NCBI GenBank assembly: GCA_033819885.1
Contig: JAQYUZ010000019.1
Span: 186,001-250,000, forward strand
Source of the DNA: Microbotryomycetes sp. JL201
Taxonomy: Eukaryota > Basidiomycota > Microbotryomycetes
Direction of reading: 5' to 3'
Length of the DNA stretch: 64,000 nucleotides
Below, in pieces: positions 57,801 to 64,000 of this stretch; the first letter of the stretch is position 1; the number at the start of each line of letters is the position of its first letter. A program made the position numbers and the translations under genes. Under the pieces are notes generated by a model. It was not told where the DNA came from and made no database searches. It saw only the letters and a list, made by a program, of their open reading frames with translations.

Positions 57801-58924
57801 CCACTGCCGAGCTCGAATCGCACTCATTGAACCACTTTTTGGACCGCTTCGTGTACCGTGACCTCAAGAAATCGTTGACGACAAAGGGTTCGAGCATGAT
57901 GCAACCTGGTGTGCCTGGTCAAGACAAGACTGGCAGGATCGTGGTTGTCAAGGGTGCAATGCGAGGAGAAGAGAACGTTGTCAATTCTGAAGCGTTCAGG
58001 CGAAAACACATTTCCCAGATTCCTGTGGACCAGGTCAGCTGGATGGGACTGGTTCACTCGAGTGCTATGCAAACTGACCTTGGACGGTTCGATTTGCTGC
58101 AGATATTTTTCCACAAGTACTTTTCAGACAAGGCCGCTTTCGAACAAAACAAGAAGGATCTGGTCAAAAAGCGCAAGGAGCGCAAAGGCGAGAGCTTTTC
58201 GGACGACCAAGACGTCGGCGAGGACGACGACGAGGCTTCGATCGCGGACATGTTGGACGAACGTGATGATGACGACAGTCTGGACGGTTTCGCTGAGGCA
58301 ATGCAATCTGACGATGACGACGAAGACAACGTTGACGAAGAGGATGGAGTTGCTAGTGACGAATTCGAGCTTGTCGAAGACGATGGTCAGTCTGTTGACG
58401 CGGACGAAGACGAGATTTGGGATGCTATGAAGAAGAGCCTCGAGGATGAAGTCGACTCTGATGAAGTTTTGGCTGGACTGGATGACGACGAAGGTATCGA
58501 AGAAGATGACGACGTGGATGCGGCAGAGTTTGCCTATTCTGACTCGGAGCTTGGCGTCGATGACTTTGATATGGACTTCCCGGATGCTGGAGATACGACA
58601 TTCCAGAGCGCTGTTGATAGTGAAGGAGAGGACATTCAAATTGATGACGATGATGAAGATGATGACGACGAAGACGAAGAAGACGATCTCGAGGGCGACG
58701 AGCTTGACGCCGGGTTGCTAGAGGATGACGACGACCTCATCGACAGCGATGAAGACATGCCTGAAGTTGACGAAGCTCAGGTTTCAAAGTCTGGAGCGAG
58801 TAAAAAGGCAGGCGCGACGGGAACCAACAAGAAGCGAAAGCTCAAGCATTTGCCCGTGTTTGCTTCGGCGGACGATTATGCGCACCTGCTTGAGGGCGGT
58901 GATGACGAGGACGACGATATGTAG
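54853..58924 (+). CDS. NOC1: NOC1/MAK21 (CEBPZ) pre-60S ribosome biogenesis factor
   Basis: Seven exons: 54853..55170, 55243..55629, 55690..56310, 56366..57175, 57235..57453, 57528..57665 and 57725..58924; 1230 residues. Noc1 pairs with Noc2 on early nucleolar 60S precursors. The N-terminus is charged (LKSFMKGLDFASFGG is a family block). It is followed by WYAVPVPGPS, then the helical-repeat core with HARYYGIICLNQIMLKKGQT, RHTLYRITHSGTFNVS-type repeats, FYRTLYASLHDSRLASSSKQ and the CBF-domain end: YDGKKREPLGAAAERSCLWE joined to VPLLSHWHPTVAQHA. The last 300 residues are extremely acidic (Asp/Glu runs), then the basic KKRKLKHLPVFASADDYAHLL, the family's terminal motif. All joins keep frame. It is convergent with SmD2, 112 bases apart. 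Confidence 0.94.
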
Positions 58925-59036
58925 ATCCCTAGCTAGGTAGCATCACTGTATCATGAAAAAGCGCGAATGGCTGTAAAAGTACACCTGCTTGCAAGCAAAG
59001 TATTTTAGACACGACAAAACAACGAACGTGGCCACA

Positions 59037-59945
59037 TCAGGTATTCCTCAGCACTGAAGAAGAAGTGAACAAGTCAGCACGGACAGACCGCAATATGACG
59101 GCACCGCAACTTACCAAGCACGACCGAGTCTCCTCTCAGGACTGTGATTCAAGACTTAGCACGGATAGAAAGACAGAGGCGAGCGGATGAGCTTACACAT
59201 CTTGCTGATGAATCTGTCCTTGTTGACGGGCTTCTTTCCTTTGCCTGACGGTGCCTCGGTCCTGTGCAAATGGTCAAAAGAGTCAGACTCTCGAGCTCGA
59301 GAGCGCAAGCATGGGTACGCATCGCCAACGTACCACATCTCTTTGACGTTCTCAAGAACCTGGTGTCGAGTCAAGCAAGGTGCATGAGCAATCGCCAGTA
59401 TTTTCATACTCAAGTACCGCAGACTGACCATGTTGGCGTGCCTATCGAACGCCTTGACTTTTGCGAGCAGCTTCCGGTTGTTGCGCAGGGCGACCAAGAT
59501 CTGCGAGTTTGTCCTGACGGATGTTTGCAGCACGGACAGAGGCCTAGTGAATCAAGAAGAGCGAGCCGTGCAGACGCGAACAACGATGCCGGTGCCGCAG
59601 CCACGATCAATGACAGCGTCCAGACGTGAGGGCAATCAAGCATGAAATGAGAACGAGAGGCATAGCGTCAGCTGCATGTACGTACAGGACCGTTCTGATT
59701 GCGCGCCCGCCGTCGGGGGACAAAGACTCGGCCGCGGGGCGCAGGCGGGACAGACGCGTGCAGAAATAGGCCTAATGTGCCGCACTCAAAACGAAAGACT
59801 GACCCTTGGCTAATCTCGTGTTGCTGCAGCGCCTCAATCTGCGATGCGTCCAGCTCAGACTTGTTGGCGTGCTTGAATTCGCTGCGCAGAGTTGTCGGCA
59901 AGGTCAGTCGACAGCACAATACTTGGTGCAGACTGCTTACGCCAT
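59037..59945 (-). CDS. SMD2: Small nuclear ribonucleoprotein SmD2
   Basis: Seven exons in transcription order: 59945..59941, 59881..59804, 59543..59429, 59359..59334, 59261..59197, 59141..59115 and 59053..59037; 110 residues. SmD2 is a core subunit of the heptameric Sm ring on spliceosomal snRNAs. The Sm fold is plain: [47 protein letters not shown], then [12 protein letters not shown] and [15 protein letters not shown], matching the family to the last residues. The first coding exon is just ATGGC. The intron at 59803..59544 is 260 nt; others are 55-73 nt. Coding length is divisible by three. It is divergent from beta-tubulin. Confidence 0.93.
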
Positions 59946-60403
59946 AGTGCACCGCTGAAGCGAGCAAGACGTGCAGAAAACCGAGCGAAAGCGCGGCTCC
60001 ACGATGAAGCACACAAAAGTGGCGAGCCCAGTCCGATTCAGCAAATACAGAATCTCTAACATTTGTGTCCTTCGGTTGAGCAGATCGGCTGCGGTATACA
60101 GACCTGACAGCTACCTCCTGTCTTGCGGGTTGGTCTAGACTTGCCTGCGTGGGTGAAGGCGTCGTCTCGCGCCACGTCAACTAGGGTGAGTTAAACGGGC
60201 TCTACCTAGTCCATTGTGCTGCCCGTCGCTGCCAAGCTGTCTGCACGATTGCTGCTTGTATCTGCCTGGCACGGCGGCGAGCTGAATCGCGCGTGTTTGC
60301 CGCTGCTCGTGTCCAAGTAGCTGACATCGCCCACGTGTCTGCATACGCGCCAACCTTCGCTCCGGACTCGCTCAACTGCCTGCTGCTGTGCTACAGACCC
60401 GTC
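59946..60403. promoter_or_regulatory. Divergent promoter region, SmD2 and beta-tubulin
   Basis: A 458-base gap between divergent start codons. Each neighbour begins with a 5-nt coding exon, so transcription start sites and UTRs must lie here. No TATA box stands out. Confidence 0.45.
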
Positions 60404-62802
60404 ATGAGGTGCGTCGTCATCCAAGAGCGCACGGGGACGCGTTTCGTCCAACACGCGTCCCCATTGAGGACCATGTACGCTGACATGGCAATGCTCACCA
60501 CTCCTGCCCGACATTTTCGTATATGTACAGAGAAATTGTACGTCTGGAGGAGAGATCCCGCTTCTCGTTTGGTCGAGACTGACGCTTATGCCGCGTGCGC
60601 GTTCTCGCTCAACAGGTTCACTTGCAGACTGGCCAGGTCAGCACTATTAATGCCAGCCATCATTCAGTACAGTTCTAACATTCTCTTGCTCAAAAACAGT
60701 GCGGCAACCAAATGTGAGTGACATCGACCGTCAAGGCGAGTGGCGGGGAGCTGATCTGAACCTTTCGGCTGCCATATAGTGGTGCCAAGTTCTGGGAGGT
60801 CAGTTATCTATCAATACTTTGGTCGCATCTGTCAGCTTGGAGACTCATATCTTGCCTGCACCCAGACTGTCTCCGAGGAGCACGGTGAGATCAACATCGT
60901 CATTCCCAACAGCAAAACGCTTATGAGACTGACGACGACGACACTTGACAAGGCGTCGATTCTACTGGACAGTAGGTCTTGATGCAAGGCATGCACACGC
61001 ACATCACGAAATGCTCACACCAATGCCCAGGTACCGTGGTACGGACGACCAGCAGCTAGACAAGATTTCCGTTTACTTCAATGAGGTGCGCAAAACAAGG
61101 CTCTGACATCAGTGACGCTATCCTAACCAAAGCACTGGAGCAGGCTTCCGCTGGCAAATACGTCCCACGTGCAGTCTTGGTCGATCTCGAACCTGGTACC
61201 ATGGATGTGAGCAGGCCACATCTTGTCGCCAATTGTAAATGTCACTGAACGGCCGATCTTGCAGGTCATCCGTTCATCGCCGTATGGAGAGCTATTCCGA
61301 CCCGACAACTTCGTTTTTGGTCAATCGTCAGCCGGCAACAACTGGGCCAAGGGTCACTACACGGAGGGCGCTGAACTCGTCGACTCTGTCATGGACGTTG
61401 TTCGCAAGGAGGCAGAAGGCACGGATTGTCTTCAGGGCGTGAGTCGCGTGACGTCGCCGGAGAGCGCGGGCTAACGATCGCCGCTTAGTTCCAAATCACG
61501 CACTCTCTCGGTGGTGGCACTGGATCCGGCATGGGCACGTTGCTTATTTCCAAGATTCGAGAAGAGTTCCCCGATCGCATGATGGCAACGTTCTCAGTCG
61601 TGCCATCGCCCAAGGTGTCCGACACAGTCGTCGAGCCATACAATGCCACGCTCTCTGTGCACCAGCTCGTCGAAAATTCGGACGAGACCTTCTGCATTGA
61701 TAACGAGGCTCTCTGTACGTCGTGCGATCGAGTCTCTGATTCCTTGGCATGGGCGTTGAACGTTTTCTTCACAGACGACATCTGCTTCAGGACGCTCAAG
61801 ATCTCGGTGCCAAACTATTCCGACTTGAACCACCTTGTGTCTCTGGTCATGTCCGGTGTCACAACCTGCTTGCGAGTACGTAATGCCTCTTTTGCTCGAC
61901 GACCGAGTTGCGCTGACGTGCTTTTCAAATAGTTCCCCGGTCAGCTCAACTCTGACTTGCGCAAGCTTGCCGTCAACATGGTTCCTTTCCCCCGCTTGCA
62001 CTTCTTCACGGTCGGCTACGCTCCTTTGACTGCACCCGGTAGCAAGAACTTTAGGGCCGTTTCAGTGCCAGAGCTTACGCAGCAGATGTTCGACGCAAAG
62101 AACATGATGGCCGCGAGTGACCCGAGGAACGGTCGCGTGAGTCTGTTACTACGGCCTATGCGGCCAAGCTGAGCTGACCCCGCATGTTTTCAGTACCTCA
62201 CCGTCGCAGCCTATTTCCGCGGCAAGGTTTCGATGCGCGAGGTCGAAGATTCAATGTTCTCTGTTCAGCAGAAGAACTCGCAATACTTTGTTGGCAAGAA
62301 TTACGGAGTGCCAGCTGGAGCGATGTGTGTGTTGCTGACGCGCGATTGCATTTGCAGAGTGGATTCCGCAAAACGCTCAGACGGCCGCTTGCGACATTCC
62401 TCCTCGGGATTCCAAGATGGCTGTCACCTTCATCGGCAATTCGACGTCGGTGCGTCCGAAAAAGATGCACCTTTTTGTCTCAGGATTGATGCTGATCGCT
62501 GTTACTCCCTGTTCGACAGATTCAAGAGCTTTTCCAGCGTATTGGCACGCAATTTTCTGCCATGTTCAGGCGCAAGGCTTTCTTGCATTGGTACACTGGC
62601 GAAGGTATGGACGAGATGGAATTCACCGAGGCAGAATCCAACATGCAAGATCTGGTCGCCGAGTACCAGCAATACCAGGAGGCGTCCGTCGACGACGACG
62701 AGGATCTGGAGGAGCACGGCGAGGAGGTACGTCACTCTTGAGCTTTCTGTGCAAAGGATTTTCGCTGACAGCGTCACGGTCCCGCAGTACGCCGAGCAGT
62801 AG
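60404..62802 (+). CDS. TUB2: Beta-tubulin, 17 exons
   Basis: Exons: 60404..60408, 60531..60537, 60616..60636, 60700..60713, 60780..60798, 60866..60884, 60953..60971, 61031..61085, 61144..61206, 61265..61438, 61489..61714, 61775..61875, 61933..62136, 62194..62293, 62358..62449, 62520..62726 and 62788..62802; 446 residues, the normal length. The assembled start reads [22 protein letters not shown], where hyphens mark introns. The rest is canonical: [29 protein letters not shown], the GTP-binding loop [46 protein letters not shown], and the C-terminal acidic tail [17 protein letters not shown]. The MREI start also carries the translation-autoregulation tetrapeptide known in animals. The intron at 62294..62357 has a GC donor (GCAAGA). 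The first seven coding exons total only 104 nt. Confidence 0.97.
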
Positions 62803-63770
62803 ATGCGATAGAGATAGGTTTTCTCGAAGGACTTTCAAAAGTACTCAAGCTTGCTCGTGTAGTGACCTCGTCCTATTCGAGGTCAATTTATCTTCTCATA
62901 TCATCGCCCACTGTTCTCCCTTTCGAGGCTTACTTGAATTACTACAAAGAACGACCACGATCGACTAGATTAGAAGCAGAGCATGTTCAATGTGTGCGAA
63001 ATGAGCATCTGACCGCAATCAGATATAGCCGCAACTAAGGCGGCAAAAATCGGCAAGTGGTCAGACTGATGAAGCTCTCAAAGACTGTCTTTCTTCGACG
63101 ATTTTGAAGCATTCGGTGGCGCTCTGAACTGTGTCATTGCGAAGGGCACCAGAATCAGTGAGAAACATCCCCGAGTCGTCTCAAATCGTAAACTTGTACT
63201 GCGCTACAGCGTTTCGCACGGAAGACTGTGTGCGGGCGTAGGCTGCTGTGCGCACGGCGAGACTTTGCTTACTGTTCGCCGAGATCGACCCGAAAGGCGA
63301 TCGCATGCATTGCAGAGCCAATTTAAAAGGCGTTCAAGACGTACACGAATCATGCCGACCTATACCTCTTCCGAAATGACCCTTTGGTGAAGTATGTCGG
63401 ACTAGAAATCGATTCGCAAAATTGAAAGCATAGCTGCACCAAAATATTCAGAAAGTTAATACAAGTCGTTGTGCAGCGTCCTTCTGCGTGATTGCGCATT
63501 GACTAGAGAAACTCAGCAGACAGTCATGTGACTTGGCCACGGCCCTAAGCCGCTTAATGACATCATCCGAACTTGCCTCGGCTAACCAAAATTCGCCCCA
63601 GAAAGTCGTTGCGCGGAAGGTAAGAAAATCAGTCAGGAAAATTCAAGAAAGGTCGGAGTTGGACGCAAGTGATGACGAAGCACTCGGACGAGACGCGCTT
63701 ACGCACAGACTTGGACGCACAGACATTTCTTGACTCTCTCCATCTCACTCCGGATAGACAAGACTTGAAC
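62803..63770. other. Intergenic, beta-tubulin 3' flank and dehydrogenase promoter
   Basis: About 970 bases between tandem genes. T-rich sequence after the tubulin stop fits a 3'UTR. A 66-residue open frame at 63533..63733 is charged and ends just before the next gene; it has no recognisable domain and may be part of that gene's 5'UTR. No repeats or RNA genes recognised. Confidence 0.45.
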
Positions 63771-64000
63771 ATGGTTCGAAACGAGCAACTCATCTTCAAC
63801 TCCGTGCCCAAGGGTGTTCCTGTACCGGGCGAGGTAAGTTCCTGCAGTTTCTTTGCTCGCTCGAGCGATCGCTCACTCGATCTCGCCATTCATCAGACTT
63901 TGAAAAAGGTCACGACCGACATCGACATTGACAATGCCCCTCAGAATGGGTTCATCTCCAAAACTGTTGTCTTGTCACTGGACCCTTACATGAGAGGCCG
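63771..64000 (+). CDS. Medium-chain NADP-dependent oxidoreductase (3' partial)
   Basis: Exons are 63771..63833 and 63897..64000, cut by the window edge; 55 residues visible. The N-terminus reads MVRNEQLIFNSVPKGVPVPG, then TVVLSLDPYMRGR, the start of the zinc-independent medium-chain reductase family (leukotriene B4 dehydrogenase / alkenal reductase / CurA type), where SxDPYMRGRM is a hallmark. The 63-nt intron has gtaagt/catcag ends and keeps frame. These enzymes reduce conjugated enals and enones with NADPH in the cytosol; the substrate cannot be told from this fragment. Confidence 0.85.
   Translation, partial: MVRNEQLIFNSVPKGVPVPGEVSSCSFFARSSDRSLDLAIHQTLKKVTTDIDIDNAPQNGFISKTVVLSLDPYMRG

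Overview
The window is gene-dense nuclear DNA of an intron-rich fungus, most likely a basidiomycete. Nearly every gene is cut by many introns of about 50-80 nt with GT(R)AGT donors, CTAAY-like branch points and YAG acceptors. Several genes carry very small exons. The gene set is ordinary eukaryotic housekeeping plus fungal regulators (a DEP-RGS protein and a Gti1/Pac2 WOPR regulator). I cannot fix the genus; compactness and intron density would suit Pucciniomycotina, but that is a guess. I saw no tRNA, rRNA, transposon, virus-like element or CRISPR array that I could support.

Layout. Positions 1-13,600 hold RPF1 (5' end outside the window), a COX7a-type cytochrome oxidase subunit, an NDUFA4/MLRQ-like subunit, a large coiled-coil protein with a GM130-like N-terminus, and a DEP-RGS regulator. 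Positions 13,592-25,100 hold an IML2/TTC39 outer-membrane protein, a UTP8/NOL11-like nucleolar protein, a DUF676 lipase and MET2 (homoserine O-acetyltransferase). At 25,188-27,963, NC2-alpha and TFIIS, both RNA polymerase II factors, diverge from a 183-bp gap. Positions 28,221-31,939 hold a single-pass surface protein with a duplicated ectodomain and a C2H2 zinc-finger protein. Positions 32,403-43,820 are a complete 31-exon VPS13. Then follow a PXMP2/Mpv17 protein, a RING-CH ligase, a small unknown gene and BUD32. A nearly 3-kb stretch (49,361-52,332) has no confident gene. The right end holds the WOPR regulator, NOC1/MAK21, SmD2, a 17-exon beta-tubulin, and the start of a medium-chain dehydrogenase cut by the window edge.

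Genes are interleaved on both strands, with short convergent 3' gaps (51-133 bp) and short divergent gaps likely to be shared promoters. Ribosome biogenesis is well represented (RPF1, NOC1, probably the UTP8-like gene), but nothing forms an obvious pathway cluster.

The most unusual thing seen is gene structure. TFIIS appears to need a one-nucleotide exon to encode the last zinc-ribbon cysteine. Beta-tubulin starts with coding exons of 5, 7, 21, 14, 19, 19 and 19 nt. SmD2, divergent from it, also has a 5-nt first coding exon. A zinc finger is split over five exons, including 7-nt and 12-nt ones. Four introns use GC-AG ends. All exon boundaries here were worked out by hand from reading frame, splice signals and remembered family sequence, and then checked only for total length divisible by three. 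No search was run.
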